Assembly (NCBI RefSeq): GCF_002309535.1
Contig: NZ_CP023275.1
Coordinates: forward strand, 2,294,001 to 2,358,000
Source of the DNA: Sulfurospirillum diekertiae
GTDB taxonomy: Bacteria; Campylobacterota; Campylobacteria; Campylobacterales; Sulfurospirillaceae
Direction of reading: 5' to 3'
DNA length: 64,000 nt
Part shown: in pieces, positions 36,956 to 47,569 of the stretch
Position numbering within the stretch: position 1 is the first letter of the stretch
How the letters are laid out: each line of letters starts with the position of its first letter
The notes under the pieces: generated by a model
What the model was told of the DNA's origin: nothing
The model's input: only the letters and a program-made list of their open reading frames with translations
Databases searched by the model: none
Program-made: the position numbers and the translations under genes

Positions 36956-38821
36956 ATGTCATTTAAAGCCAAAATCATCCTGACAATTTCTGCGTTAATG
37001 TTTTTAAGCCTCAGTATCTTTTGTACCATAAGCTATATTGATACGAAGAAAAATAGCGTTGTTCAAGTTGAATCAAGCCTGAAAATGGCATCACGTGCCT
37101 TAACAGACTACATTGATCTGTGGGTCGAATCGAAGAAAAAAGGAGTCGCCGGTTACGCACGATCCTTAAGTAACAGTTCCACAATGGATGAAGCAGAACT
37201 CGAAGCCAAGCTAAAAGACATGGCTAAAACCTTTGACGCGCTAGATGCGTATGCAGGGTTTGAAGATGGTCGAATGTTTTACGGTAGTGGAAAGAAAAAA
37301 GCAGAAGGATACGATCCTAAAACAAGAGGCTGGTATAAACAAGCGAAAGTGGATGGTAAAGAAGGTATTACGGATGCTTATGTCGGTGCAACGGCGAAAG
37401 TATTGATGGTAACAGTAATGGCGCCTATTATGAAAAATAACACTATGATTGGTGTTTTTGGTATTGATCTTCCTTTGGAAACACTGACCAAAGCCGTTGG
37501 AGATGTTAATTTTAATGGTGGATATGGAATGCTTTTGGATACAAAAAAGATGATTCTAGCCCATCCTAAAAAAGAGCTCCTTGGAACTGAGTCAACATTG
37601 AGCCAAGAATTTAAAGATAAAAAAGAGGGATTTATTGAGTATATCTTTAATGGTGAAAACAAAATATTTGCTTTTAAAGTCTCAGAACAAACGGGCTGGA
37701 CACCAGGAATTACATTTGATAAAGAGACTGCTTATGCCTTTTTAAAGGTGCAAGTTCAAAGCCTAATGATGGCAGGTTTTATGATGCTAGTCCTGTCCAT
37801 TGGCATCATGATTATACTCATTAAAACACTGCTTCGTCCACTCGATCATCTGAATGATGTTGTCCAAGAACTCTCAAGTAGTGAGGGTGATCTGAGACAA
37901 AGACTTGAAGTAACGGCCAATGATGAATTTGCACATGTATCACACAATATCAATAAATTTATTGAAAAACTGCATGAAATCGTGAAAAAATCTAAAACGA
38001 TTAGTAATGAAAATGCTTCTATCTCAGAAGAGCTTTCACGTACCGCATCCGAAGTGGTACGCAATGTCGACACCGAATCGAAAATAGTTGAAAACACCAA
38101 GGAAGAAGGTATTGCTTTAGTTAAAAGCATCGAAAGTTCTGTTCTTAAAGCAAAGAATTCGCAACAAGCCCTCTCCAATACACAAAAAGATATTTCGGAT
38201 GTGAAAACCAAAGTCGAACAACTCGAATACACCATGCAAGCCACGGCAGCCAAAGAACAAAACTTAGCAGAACGCCTTAATACCGTGAGTCAAAATGCCA
38301 ATGAAGTCAAAGATGTTTTGGGGATCATTCGTGATATTGCCGACCAAACTAACCTTTTAGCCCTCAATGCGGCTATTGAAGCAGCGCGTGCAGGAGAACA
38401 TGGACGTGGATTTGCCGTAGTAGCGGATGAAGTACGAAAGCTGGCTGAACGTACTCAAAAAAGCCTTGTTGAGATTGATGCAACGATCAATGTAGTTGTG
38501 CAATCGATCATGGATGCCAACACCGATATTGCTCAAAATGCTGGAGAGGTGAATGCTCTTGCTTCTATCTCGGTAGAGTTGCAAGAGGGGATGAACAATG
38601 TTGCAAGTATTATCCATCAAACCATTGATGAGAGTGACCATACTGTTCATGACTTTATTGATACCGCTTCAAAAATTAAAAAAATAGTCGATGAAATTGA
38701 AAAAATAAATGCCATTTCCAAAGAGAATGTGGGAAGCATCGACAATGTTTCTCAAGCGTCTGATCATTTACATGTAATGACTGAAAACCTCAACAACGAA
38801 CTGGGCAAATTTCAATCTTAA
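36956..38821 (+). CDS. Methyl-accepting chemotaxis protein (dCache type)
   Basis: 621 residues. N-terminal membrane helix (about 7-28), periplasmic double-Cache ligand domain (about 30-268; [35 protein letters not shown]), second helix (about 272-294), HAMP, and a long cytoplasmic signalling coil with the conserved tip [42 protein letters not shown] preceded by CAAGGAGT. The ligand is not predictable. Paralogue of the next gene, with a near-identical 338-bp core (38234-38571). Confidence 0.95.
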   Translation: MSFKAKIILTISALMFLSLSIFCTISYIDTKKNSVVQVESSLKMASRALTDYIDLWVESKKKGVAGYARSLSNSSTMDEAELEAKLKDMAKTFDALDAYAGFEDGRMFYGSGKKKAEGYDPKTRGWYKQAKVDGKEGITDAYVGATAKVLMVTVMAPIMKNNTMIGVFGIDLPLETLTKAVGDVNFNGGYGMLLDTKKMILAHPKKELLGTESTLSQEFKDKKEGFIEYIFNGENKIFAFKVSEQTGWTPGITFDKETAYAFLKVQVQSLMMAGFMMLVLSIGIMIILIKTLLRPLDHLNDVVQELSSSEGDLRQRLEVTANDEFAHVSHNINKFIEKLHEIVKKSKTISNENASISEELSRTASEVVRNVDTESKIVENTKEEGIALVKSIESSVLKAKNSQQALSNTQKDISDVKTKVEQLEYTMQATAAKEQNLAERLNTVSQNANEVKDVLGIIRDIADQTNLLALNAAIEAARAGEHGRGFAVVADEVRKLAERTQKSLVEIDATINVVVQSIMDANTDIAQNAGEVNALASISVELQEGMNNVASIIHQTIDESDHTVHDFIDTASKIKKIVDEIEKINAISKENVGSIDNVSQASDHLHVMTENLNNELGKFQS

Positions 38822-38831
38822 GATACATTTT

Positions 38832-38860
38832 CTACAGCAAGGGAGTTTTTCTTGCTGTAG
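38832..38860 (+). terminator. Terminator after the first chemoreceptor
   Basis: Perfect 10-bp stem (38832-38841 with 38851-38860, CTACAGCAAG) and 9-nt loop, 10 bp after the stop; only a short T-run follows. Confidence 0.6.
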
Positions 38861-39057
38861 TTTGATGCAAAATTTCACGTATACTCTCAAAATAAGTCTT
38901 TAAACAGTACAGACAACTCTTTTCTCACCTCAGCATGCTATAATCAAAAAGTCTCATTTTGGTCATATTTCCCGTGTTATAATAAAACATGTCTTTCGCT
39001 CTATATGATATAAAATCCCTATTTTGCATTTATTACTCAAAATAATACCAAGGAGTC

Positions 39058-40923
39058 ATGATGAACTTCAAGATGAAGGTTACTCTGATTATCGCACTCT
39101 TAATCTGTATCAGCCTTACAGCATTTGGTTTTGTAAGCTATATTGATACCAAAAAAAACAGCATCACGCAAGTTGAATCAACCCTCAAGATGGCATCCCG
39201 TTCATTGACCGATTATATCGATCTTTGGGTTTTAAGTAAAAAGCATGGCTTAGAAAGTGCTGCTCGCATGCTCACGGATGTTGAAACGATGAGTGAGTCA
39301 CAAATCAAAACTGTTTTACAAGAGACAACACTTGCATCCGGTGGACGTGATAGCTTTTTGGGTATAGAATCCAGCGGTGTCATGATCTATGGAAGCAATA
39401 CAATCGCAAAGGTTGACCCAAGAGCACGCCCATGGTATATTATGGGGAAAACAACGGGAAAATCTGGTATGACCGATATTTACAGAGGTTCTGCAGACCC
39501 CATTGATCTTGTTGCGGTTATGGCACCCATTATTAAAAATGGTAAAACCATCGGTATTGTTGCAACGTCTTTTGAGCTTAAGCATATTGTCAAAGCCGTC
39601 AGTGATATTAAGTTCAATGGTGGCTATGGCATGCTTTTAGATGCTAAAAAAACGATTGTTGCCCATCCTAAAGCGGAATTCCTTGGTAAAGAATCTATTT
39701 TAAGTCAAAGATTTAAAGGAGACCCTGAAGGTATTATTGAGTACACACAAGAGGGAGAGCATAAACTCTTTGCATTTAAAATGTCTCAAGAGACAAATTG
39801 GATTCCAGGTATTACATTTGATAAAGAGACTGCTTATGAATTCTTGAATGCTCAAGTGAAAGAGCTTTTTGTGATGGGTTTAATAATGCTCGTGCTTTCT
39901 ATCGCCATTATGGCCTTTTTAATCAAAATGCTTCTTAATCCCCTTGATAAACTGAACCATGTTGTCAAAGATCTGTCCAGTAGTGAAGGCGATCTTAGAC
40001 AAAGACTTCAAGCCTCAAGTCATGATGAATTCGGACAAGTTTCGAATAATATTAATCTCTTTATTGAAAAACTTCATGAAATTGTCAAAAAATCTAAAGA
40101 GATTAGCAATGAAAACGCCTCTATCTCAGAAGAACTTTCACGTACGGCTTCGGAAGTTGTGAGAAATGTGGATGCTGAGGCCAAGATTGTGAGTAAAACC
40201 AAAGAGAGTGGTATTACGCTCACCAATGCAATTGAGGTATCAGTTCAAAAAGCGACCGCTTCGCAAGAAGCATTACATAAAACGCAACAAGACATCAATA
40301 CCGTTAAAGATCAAGCAGAGCATTTAGAAAAAACGATGCAAGCCACGGCAGCCAAAGAACAAAACTTAGCAGAACGCCTTAATACCGTGAGTCAAAATGC
40401 CAATGAAGTCAAAGATGTTTTGGGGATCATTCGTGATATTGCCGATCAAACCAACCTTTTAGCCCTCAATGCGGCTATTGAAGCAGCACGTGCAGGAGAA
40501 CATGGACGTGGATTTGCCGTAGTAGCGGATGAAGTACGAAAGCTGGCTGAACGTACTCAAAAAAGCCTTGTTGAGATTGATGCAACGATCAATGTGGTTG
40601 TGCAATCGATCATGGATGCTAACACCGATATTGCTCAAAATGCTGGAGAGGTGAATGCTCTTGCTTCTATCTCAATCGAATTACAAAATGGTATGAATAG
40701 CATTGATGCAACCATTCAGAAAACCATCGAAGGGGCACATGAAACTGTTAATAATTTTGTCAACACTGCATCGCAGATTAAAGGAATGGTTGAGGAGATT
40801 GAAAAAATTAATGTCATCTCCAAAGAGAATGTCACGAGCATCGACAATGTTTCTCAAGCATCCGAACATCTCCATGCGATGACCGAAAATCTTAACAATG
40901 AATTAGGGAAATTTAAATCCTAA
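39058..40923 (+). CDS. Methyl-accepting chemotaxis protein (dCache type), tandem paralogue
   Basis: 621 residues, the same length and layout as the gene upstream: helix (about 8-28), dCache sensor (about 30-268; [38 protein letters not shown]), HAMP, signalling tip. An in-frame ATG pair lies at 39058/39061; CAAGGAGT precedes them. The sensor domains differ clearly while the tip region is almost identical, so the two receptors probably detect different ligands and feed the same CheA arrays. Stop is three bases from the convergent HAD gene. Confidence 0.95.
   Translation: MMNFKMKVTLIIALLICISLTAFGFVSYIDTKKNSITQVESTLKMASRSLTDYIDLWVLSKKHGLESAARMLTDVETMSESQIKTVLQETTLASGGRDSFLGIESSGVMIYGSNTIAKVDPRARPWYIMGKTTGKSGMTDIYRGSADPIDLVAVMAPIIKNGKTIGIVATSFELKHIVKAVSDIKFNGGYGMLLDAKKTIVAHPKAEFLGKESILSQRFKGDPEGIIEYTQEGEHKLFAFKMSQETNWIPGITFDKETAYEFLNAQVKELFVMGLIMLVLSIAIMAFLIKMLLNPLDKLNHVVKDLSSSEGDLRQRLQASSHDEFGQVSNNINLFIEKLHEIVKKSKEISNENASISEELSRTASEVVRNVDAEAKIVSKTKESGITLTNAIEVSVQKATASQEALHKTQQDINTVKDQAEHLEKTMQATAAKEQNLAERLNTVSQNANEVKDVLGIIRDIADQTNLLALNAAIEAARAGEHGRGFAVVADEVRKLAERTQKSLVEIDATINVVVQSIMDANTDIAQNAGEVNALASISIELQNGMNSIDATIQKTIEGAHETVNNFVNTASQIKGMVEEIEKINVISKENVTSIDNVSQASEHLHAMTENLNNELGKFKS
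40336..40673 (+). repeat. 338-bp segment nearly identical to 38234-38571
   Basis: Aligned base by base, the two segments differ at five positions, all synonymous by my reading, while the DNA on both sides diverges strongly. It encodes the receptor signalling tip. Confidence 0.85.
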
Positions 40924-40926
40924 GAC

Positions 40927-41583
40927 TTAAACCTCAGCGAGCAGTTTAATCACATCGCTGGGGGTTTGAACCAAATACTGTGCTCCATGTTCTCTGAGTT
41001 CATTTTCCTCTCTAAAGCCCCATAATGCTCCTATGGCTATCATGCCAGCGCTATTGGCTGTTTTCATGTCAATCATGGTATCGCCAAGATAATAACAGTC
41101 GTTTGGCTTTACATGTAAAAGCTCACAAATCTCTAAAGCTCCTCTGGGATGAGGCTTTCTAGGAACTCCTTCACGTACACCATACACCACATCAAACTTC
41201 CATGAACGCAAATATTTTATCGCACACATTTTAGTAAAGGAATCTGGTTTATTGGAGAGAATTGCCATTTTAAAATTTCGTTTTTGAAGAAAACTCAGCA
41301 TTTTACTCACACCCTCATACAGCTTGGTATTTTGGTTAAACTGCTTTGTATAATGTGTTTCAAAAAGAGTAACAGCTTGTTGGATAAGCTCAGGAGTTTG
41401 AACATTAGAGGCGAAAATGTTTTCAAATAGTTTGAAAACACCTTCACCTACGAAATAGCGGTATTTTGCACTCTCTTGTGGTTGAAATCCAAGTGAAACG
41501 AGTGCAAAATTTGCACTGATGGCGATATCTTCTAAGGTATTAAGAAGTGTGCCATCTAGATCAAATACAATGTTTTTTTTCAT
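40927..41583 (-). CDS. HAD-superfamily phosphatase, phosphoglycolate phosphatase-like
   Basis: 218 residues with DLDGTLLNT (motif I, 8-16), LSNKPDS (motif II, near 114), Lys in VPRKPHPRG and GDTMIDMKTA (motif IV). Gph-like cap. Its start overlaps the tkt stop by 23 bp, so it is translated with transketolase. Distinct from the HAD gene at 1415-2050. Substrate not certain; 2-phosphoglycolate is plausible. Contains a palindrome copy read as LLHVKPND. Confidence 0.87.
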   Translation of the reverse strand: MKKNIVFDLDGTLLNTLEDIAISANFALVSLGFQPQESAKYRYFVGEGVFKLFENIFASNVQTPELIQQAVTLFETHYTKQFNQNTKLYEGVSKMLSFLQKRNFKMAILSNKPDSFTKMCAIKYLRSWKFDVVYGVREGVPRKPHPRGALEICELLHVKPNDCYYLGDTMIDMKTANSAGMIAIGALWGFREENELREHGAQYLVQTPSDVIKLLAEV

Positions 41584-43555
41584 TATCTCGTTCTAACTCG
41601 GCCTTTAGTGCATTATAATCTAAGCCTAAAAACTCACATGCCACTTGAGTCGCTTGATGAGCTTTAAAGCCAAATTTTTCAAATAAAAGTTCCGCAGGAC
41701 CACTCGCGCCAAAACGCTCCATGCAGATCACTTTATCGGCATAACGATACCATTCAATTCCTGCACCCGCCTCAATTGCAATGACTTTCGTTTGTGGTTC
41801 AATGATTGTTTGAATATACGCCTCATCTTGCTCATTTAAAAGATCAAAACAGGGGACACTGACCATATTGCTTGGAATGCCAAACATAGAAAGGTAACAG
41901 GCAACCTCTAACGCAAGATAGACTTCGCTTCCACTTGCCATGATGGTTACTTGCGCGTTTTCACGTCTTTTTACAAGATACCCACCATTTTCAACATCGC
42001 CGTATGCTCGGTCATCTTTGAGCGCTCGAAGTTTTTGACGTGAGCAGACAAATGCTGCAGGAGCTTGCATACTCAGAGCCTTTTCCCACGCTTTAACATT
42101 TTCTCTACCATCGCATGGGCGGTATACGTAGAAGTTTGGAAGGGCTCTAAATTGGCTGAGTTGCTCGATGGGTTGATGCGTTGGACCATCTTCCCCCACA
42201 CCAATGCTATCGTGTGTCCAGATGTAAAAATTTTTCAATTTCATGAGTGCTGCTAAACGCACTGAAGGTTTCATGTAGTCACTAAAGATAAAAAACGTTG
42301 CGCCAAATGGGATAAACAGACCATACAAAGCAAACGCGTTGATAATCGCACCCATTGCATGTTCACGAATACCAAAGTGAATATTGCGTCCTAGTGGAAA
42401 ATCACCCATATCTTTCAATTCGCTTTTATTGGAAGGACTAAGATCAGCACTTCCTCCTAGAAAACCAGGAATGGCTTGTGCAATAGCATTCAAAATTTTA
42501 CCATTGCTGTCACGCGTTGCCACATCGCTATCAAAATTTGGCCATTCGATTTTTGAAAAATCAGGCGTTAGCAATGCTTCTAAAAGAGCCTTTTTCTCAC
42601 TACTTAACTCGTTTTTAACCAGTGCATTCCACTTGGCCTCAGCCAAGTCACCTTTTTCAAGCGCACAGTTAAAACGCGCATAAACATCATCATCCACGCT
42701 GAAGTTTTTCTCTGGATCAAATCCTGCTTTGATTTTAGAATTTTTAATCTCTTCACACCCCAAAGGTGCACCATGAGCATGATGGCTTCCTTCCATCTCG
42801 CAAGCACCTTTGGCAATGGTTGTATCGGCAATAATTAAATAGGGTTTGGTTTGCTCTTTGGATTGCTCTAAAACATCATTAATTTCTTCATAATCATGAC
42901 CATCAATACGGGAGACTTCCCAACCTTGGGCTTCAAAACGATGTTTGACATCTTCACTCCAAGCAATTGACGTATCCCCTTCAATGGTAATAGCATTACA
43001 ATCGTAAATCACCACTAAATTATCTAAACACAAATGTCCTGCTAATGAGCATGCTTCGTAACTGATACCTTCTTGAAGATCACCATCGCCACACAAACAG
43101 TATACTTTATGGGAAATCACTTCTGTTTTGGGTGTATTTAAAAGAGTCGCTGCATACTTAGCCGCCATTGCAAAACCAACGGCATTCGAAATACCTTGAC
43201 CTAAAGGGCCCGTCGTTACTTCAACACCGGGAACATCACCATACTCAGGATGACCTGGCGTTTTACTACCGAGTTGTCTAAAATTTTTAAGATCTTCTAA
43301 ACTAATGTCATATCCGCTTAAATGTAAAAAAGAGTAAACCAACGCTGAAGCATGCCCACCACTAAACACTAAACGATCACGATTGAGCCACTTTGTATTT
43401 TTAGGATTATGTGTGATATGTCGTGCCAAAATGGTGACGATATCGGCGAGTCCCATAGGAGCACCAGGATGTCCACTATTAGCACGTTGTACCATATCTG
43501 CCGCTAAAAATCGGATTGTATCAGCTTGTTTTTTTAACATTTTTTCATTTTCCAT
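41561..43555 (-). CDS. tkt: Transketolase
   Basis: 664 residues from the ATG at 43555 (MENEKMLKKQADTIRFLA), which has AAGGAT about ten bases upstream; the longer frame to 43582 overlaps ispA and is less likely. TPP site GDGDLQEGISYEACSLAGHLCLDNLVVIYDCNAITIEG, HAHGAPLG, and the pyrimidine domain GIREHAMGAIINAFALYG are clear. Non-oxidative pentose phosphate pathway, cytoplasm. Follows ispA as in Campylobacter. Confidence 0.97.
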   Translation of the reverse strand: MENEKMLKKQADTIRFLAADMVQRANSGHPGAPMGLADIVTILARHITHNPKNTKWLNRDRLVFSGGHASALVYSFLHLSGYDISLEDLKNFRQLGSKTPGHPEYGDVPGVEVTTGPLGQGISNAVGFAMAAKYAATLLNTPKTEVISHKVYCLCGDGDLQEGISYEACSLAGHLCLDNLVVIYDCNAITIEGDTSIAWSEDVKHRFEAQGWEVSRIDGHDYEEINDVLEQSKEQTKPYLIIADTTIAKGACEMEGSHHAHGAPLGCEEIKNSKIKAGFDPEKNFSVDDDVYARFNCALEKGDLAEAKWNALVKNELSSEKKALLEALLTPDFSKIEWPNFDSDVATRDSNGKILNAIAQAIPGFLGGSADLSPSNKSELKDMGDFPLGRNIHFGIREHAMGAIINAFALYGLFIPFGATFFIFSDYMKPSVRLAALMKLKNFYIWTHDSIGVGEDGPTHQPIEQLSQFRALPNFYVYRPCDGRENVKAWEKALSMQAPAAFVCSRQKLRALKDDRAYGDVENGGYLVKRRENAQVTIMASGSEVYLALEVACYLSMFGIPSNMVSVPCFDLLNEQDEAYIQTIIEPQTKVIAIEAGAGIEWYRYADKVICMERFGASGPAELLFEKFGFKAHQATQVACEFLGLDYNALKAELERDNEKKHCI

Positions 43556-43562
43556 TGGGTCA

Positions 43563-44423
43563 CTATCCTTTAAAATATTCATCTACAATGCTTTTAAGCC
43601 TTTTTGACAAAGCAGCATCAAGCTTACCTAGTTCAACATCTAACTCTGTTAACAGTTTGCATTTCTCAACTTTTGCGCCCTCTAATCCCAGTAGGTTCAC
43701 AAAAGAGTTTTTATGCCCATCATTTTGAGTGGGTTTCCCCGCCTCTTCACTGGTCAGTGTTGCATCGATAATGTCATCTTGAACTTGAAATAAAAGCCCA
43801 AGTTTCAATCCAAACTGATAAAGTGCTTCTTGTGTCGCCTTATCCAACTCGCAAATCACAGCTCCCATCAAAAGTGAAGCTGCTATCAATTTAGCTGTTT
43901 TATGCAAATGTAAAAAAGTGAGCTCATCCACATTTAAATGCTTATCTTCAAAAAAGCAGTCAATGGCTTGACCAAGTACCATACCATAGATACCTGCATC
44001 ACTTGAAAGGATGGAAACCAGTTTAATTTTAATCTCTGCGCTCAAAGGAGCATTTGCTAATAGATAAAAAGCATGGGTATTTAAAGCATCTCCGACAAGC
44101 ACGGCAGTCGTCTCATCATAGCTTACATGTAAAGTGGGATGTCCTCGCCTAAGCGCTGCATTATCCATGCAAGGCAGATCATCGTGAATGAGTGAATAGG
44201 TGTGCATCATCTCCAAACCAAGCGCTACATGTAAAGCATTTTCAATCAAAAGCGGACGTGAACAGTGGACAACACTGAGCAATAAAAGCGGGCGGAACCG
44301 TTTTCCTCCCACATCAAGCATTTCGCCAAAAGCATGACTAAAATGAGGGTGAAAACTTTCTATTACGGGAAGTTTCTCTTTTAAAAAAACTTCAAATTTT
44401 GATACTAACTCTTTAGAACTCAA
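43563..44423 (-). CDS. ispA: Polyprenyl (farnesyl/geranyl) diphosphate synthase
   Basis: 286 residues. First Asp-rich motif in MMHTYSLIHDDLPCMDN (DDLPCMD) and second DDIIDAT near 230; KRFRPLL and GGKRFR substrate site. Condenses IPP with allylic diphosphates to make farnesyl- or geranylgeranyl-diphosphate for quinones and undecaprenyl carrier. Product length is not certain. Part of the tkt-ispA-PDZ-ybaB run. Confidence 0.93.
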   Translation of the reverse strand: MSSKELVSKFEVFLKEKLPVIESFHPHFSHAFGEMLDVGGKRFRPLLLLSVVHCSRPLLIENALHVALGLEMMHTYSLIHDDLPCMDNAALRRGHPTLHVSYDETTAVLVGDALNTHAFYLLANAPLSAEIKIKLVSILSSDAGIYGMVLGQAIDCFFEDKHLNVDELTFLHLHKTAKLIAASLLMGAVICELDKATQEALYQFGLKLGLLFQVQDDIIDATLTSEEAGKPTQNDGHKNSFVNLLGLEGAKVEKCKLLTELDVELGKLDAALSKRLKSIVDEYFKG

Positions 44424-44433
44424 AACGAACCTT

Positions 44434-45510
44434 TCAGCGTGGTAATGTTACAAAAAATTGGAAATCATCACGGTCAAATAACAGGCTAACATCACGATTA
44501 TGTATTTTCGACAAATAAGCATCTGCATTTTGGATCTGTGAAACAGAAACTCCATCCACTTGCATTAAACGGTCACCTACTTTTAAACCACTTTGCTCAG
44601 CAAAAGAACCATGTTTTACATATTCAATCTTAAGATTATTATCGAACGTAAATCCTTTGCCGTGTAAAATAGTCTCTTTTTTTGACTCAGGGAGTGGCAC
44701 TTTTTTAGAATCGACTTTTTTACTGGCCGGTTTTGGTGTTACAATAGTCTCGTCTATCCATGCATTATTGCGTTGAATGTGAGCAGTCACTTTAGCAGAA
44801 TCTTTACCCGCTTTGAGAGCATCAGCAAATTCGGCGATAGTGCTTACTTTTTTACCATTAAGCGATGTAATGCTATCGCCAGCTTTGAGCTTTGCATCTT
44901 TAAAAGTTGGATCAACAAAATCAACGATCACACTCTCATTACCATCTATAATCCGAGCACCCAATTCTGGGAAAAAGGCTGATTTACCTGCTATAAAACG
45001 TTCTAACTCTTCTGAACTAATAAAAAACTTATCTCCAATTCCAAGTCCATACATTTCACAACATAATCCACCAACAAGACTATTGATTTCACCGATACCG
45101 CCAAATTCAAACAACTCATTACCACTTTTACCTATTTTGGAAGCATTAACCGCCACCAAAGAGTTATCGGTCATGCTGACAAGCCATTCGCCTAGCTTTA
45201 GCTCAGCGGTGGGTTTAAGTTTGACAGGAATCAATGGTTTTGGAGAATCAAATAAATAGAGGTGAGAGAATGCATCGTATCTCGCAAAAGGTACACTTGG
45301 CTTTTCTTTAGAAAACGCAATTGCTTGTTTTTCGCTAATGGCAATTGCACGCGTTTTACCAAAATAAACAACCGATTGCTTATTTTTTTCAAAGCACTGT
45401 GAAAAATCAGGGTAGACGAACTCTGCTTTGCTAGCAGGAGCAGGGATAGGAACATCCGCCGCGAAAAGAGCTTGGAGTATTAAAAGAAGAGAAAGTCCTA
45501 GACGTTTCAC
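44434..45510 (-). CDS. Exported PDZ-domain protein
   Basis: 358 residues. Signal peptide 1-18 (ending ALFAADV). Two PDZ-like stretches: about 190-250 (FKDAKLKAGDSITSLNGKKVSTIAEFADALKAG) and C-terminal 280-345 (EYVKHGSFAEQSGLKVGDRLMQVDGVSVSQIQNADAYL). The N-terminal region does not show the His-Asp-Ser triad of DegP-type proteases. A periplasmic scaffold or protease-like relic; function unknown. It lies between ispA and ybaB as in related genomes. Confidence 0.82.
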   Translation of the reverse strand: MKRLGLSLLLILQALFAADVPIPAPASKAEFVYPDFSQCFEKNKQSVVYFGKTRAIAISEKQAIAFSKEKPSVPFARYDAFSHLYLFDSPKPLIPVKLKPTAELKLGEWLVSMTDNSLVAVNASKIGKSGNELFEFGGIGEINSLVGGLCCEMYGLGIGDKFFISSEELERFIAGKSAFFPELGARIIDGNESVIVDFVDPTFKDAKLKAGDSITSLNGKKVSTIAEFADALKAGKDSAKVTAHIQRNNAWIDETIVTPKPASKKVDSKKVPLPESKKETILHGKGFTFDNNLKIEYVKHGSFAEQSGLKVGDRLMQVDGVSVSQIQNADAYLSKIHNRDVSLLFDRDDFQFFVTLPR

Positions 45511-45519
45511 ATACGCTCC

Positions 45520-45837
45520 TTAATTTTTTGCGCCAAATCCACCAATGCCTGAGAGCATCTGAGATGTTGCTAGTTTTTTATTATCTTCTACCATTTTGGA
45601 AACATCATTAATGGCACTCATGAGTAAAATCTGTAACGATTCTTTATCACTTAAAAGCGAATCATCAAGCGTAACATCGACGACTTCGCCATTACCGTCC
45701 ATGCTCACACTGACCATGCCACCACCGCTTTTAGCAGTAAATTGCTTATTTCTTGCGTCTTCTTGCATTTTTTGGGCTTGCTTTTGCGCTTCTTCAAGCA
45801 TTGCACCCACTTTTGATAAATCAAAATTTTCAAACAT
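45520..45837 (-). CDS. YbaB/EbfC nucleoid-associated protein
   Basis: 105 residues, full length. Helical N-terminus (MLEEAQKQAQKMQEDARNKQ), beta core SGGGMVSVSMDGNGEVVDVTLDDSLLS and C-terminal helix. Binds DNA and is often coupled to recR. Overlaps panD by one base. Confidence 0.92.
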   Translation of the reverse strand: MFENFDLSKVGAMLEEAQKQAQKMQEDARNKQFTAKSGGGMVSVSMDGNGEVVDVTLDDSLLSDKESLQILLMSAINDVSKMVEDNKKLATSQMLSGIGGFGAKN

Positions 45838-46202
45838 TAGATGTAATCTCGTACTTCTACCAATGCGTTGGTTTCATCAACTAAAACAACCGTAGGTTTG
45901 AAAACTTCCATTTCATCTCTCGTCATATGCGCATAAGCTATGATAATAATCTTATCACCAATATGTGCTTTTCGTGCAGCTGCGCCATTAAGACAAATAT
46001 CTTTCCCACCTGCCTTACCTTCAATGACATAAGTTGTAAAACGCTCACCATTGTTAATATTCACCACTTCTACTTTTTGTCCCACGCTAAGATTAGAAGC
46101 CATTATTAACTCTTTATCGATTGTAATAGAACCAACATAGTTTAAATTGGCATCTGTAACAGTAGCTCTGTGAATTTTGCTATATAACATCTCAAGCGTC
46201 AT
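45837..46202 (-). CDS. panD: Aspartate 1-decarboxylase
   Basis: 121 residues, full length proenzyme. Gly24-Ser25 in [10 protein letters not shown] is the self-cleavage site that yields the pyruvoyl group. [21 protein letters not shown] and [12 protein letters not shown] are conserved. Makes beta-alanine for pantothenate and CoA. Overlaps ybaB. Confidence 0.97.
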   Translation of the reverse strand: MTLEMLYSKIHRATVTDANLNYVGSITIDKELIMASNLSVGQKVEVVNINNGERFTTYVIEGKAGGKDICLNGAAARKAHIGDKIIIIAYAHMTRDEMEVFKPTVVLVDETNALVEVRDYI

Positions 46203-46246
46203 CGCTTTTATACCTCTTTTAGATTAGGAAATTTGTTTATTTTATC

Positions 46247-47560
46247 CTATTTTTGCTTAGCCCATTGAGCGATAAGCTCCCTAACTACTTCTCTATCATC
46301 AAAAGGATATTTTTGACCTTGAATCTCTTGGTAAGTTTCATCCCCTTTACCAAGTATTAGAAGCACTTCGTTTTTACCTTGTAATTTCAGTGCTTTTTCA
46401 ATCGCTTTGTGGCGATCTACTTCTACATGTAAATGCTCTTTAGGGTGCATTCCTGTTAAAATTTCAGTGATAATACTTTGTGGATCTTCCGAACGTGGGT
46501 TGTCGCTGGTCACCACAATCTTTTTAGCATAGCGCTCAGCCATCGCTCCCATTTTGGGGCGCTTCGTTCGATCTCTGTCTCCTCCAGCACCAAAAACAAC
46601 CACAAGATCGCGCTCTTTCATACTATCGAGCACTTTTTCCATACCATCAGGAGTGTGCGCAAAATCAACGATCACTAGAGGATCATTGCTCACTACCTCC
46701 ATACGACCTTCCACGCCACCAAAATGCTCTACCGCTTCACAAATAGCCTCCATTGGTGCAACACCCAACATATCAACCGCACTAATCGCTGCAAGTATGT
46801 TGTAAAGGTTAAAAAAGCCATGTAAAGGTGATTCAAAGTCATAAACTTTATCGATTTTAGCTACAGCGGCACTAATACCTTCTTTGAGTGAATAAGCTAA
46901 AATTTTATAGGTTGCGGGATGTTCAATGCCATAACTCATTGCATTGGTGCGATTAAAGCGAATTTTACTCTCATCTTTGTTGATGAGCTTCAAACTCTCA
47001 TCTTCAAAAAAACAGCTTTTAACAGCAATATATTCATCAATCGTTTTGTGAAAATCCAAATGATCTTGGGTGATATTTGTTAAAATCTTTAAAGCAAAAG
47101 GAAGCCCATCGATGCGATTTTGAACAATAGCATGAGAACTCACTTCCATGACAAAATACTCGCACCCTGCTTCAACTGCCAATTTGAGATTATGGATAGT
47201 CTGTAAAACGGGTGGCGTTGTAAGACTTTTATCTTCAATGCGATGATCGTTAATAAAACAGCCACGAGTCCCTTGTAATCCTGCTTTTTTACCCAAATCT
47301 AATAGGATAGAGTAGATAGCTGCTGCTGTCGTTGTCTTACCATTGGTACCCGTTATGCCAATAATTTTGATCGCATTGGTAATAGCGAGAACATCTAAAC
47401 ACTCTTTGGGTGAAATAATTTTAGTACATCCATGATCTCTTGCGCTCTGCTCATAAGTGGCATTGAGCTTTGTTGAAACAAAGATGCTTGAAGCATCACA
47501 TTCATTTGAATTATCCGTTACATGTAAAAACGGCGCATGGTTTTTCAAATCTATTTTCAA
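46247..47560 (-). CDS. murE: UDP-N-acetylmuramoyl-tripeptide synthase (Mur ligase E)
   Basis: 437 residues. ATP-binding GITGTNGKTTTAAAIYSIL (near 68-86), VSSHAIVQNR, NITQDHLDFHKT, and FGAGGDRDRTKRPKMG. NPRSEDP (DNPR motif) is present, indicating meso-diaminopimelate as the added residue. Cytoplasmic peptidoglycan step. Shorter than E. coli MurE (495) because the N-terminal domain is reduced, as is usual in this group. Contains palindrome-derived FLHVTD. Confidence 0.95.
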   Translation of the reverse strand: MKIDLKNHAPFLHVTDNSNECDASSIFVSTKLNATYEQSARDHGCTKIISPKECLDVLAITNAIKIIGITGTNGKTTTAAAIYSILLDLGKKAGLQGTRGCFINDHRIEDKSLTTPPVLQTIHNLKLAVEAGCEYFVMEVSSHAIVQNRIDGLPFALKILTNITQDHLDFHKTIDEYIAVKSCFFEDESLKLINKDESKIRFNRTNAMSYGIEHPATYKILAYSLKEGISAAVAKIDKVYDFESPLHGFFNLYNILAAISAVDMLGVAPMEAICEAVEHFGGVEGRMEVVSNDPLVIVDFAHTPDGMEKVLDSMKERDLVVVFGAGGDRDRTKRPKMGAMAERYAKKIVVTSDNPRSEDPQSIITEILTGMHPKEHLHVEVDRHKAIEKALKLQGKNEVLLILGKGDETYQEIQGQKYPFDDREVVRELIAQWAKQK

Positions 47561-47569
47561 GGTAACTCT

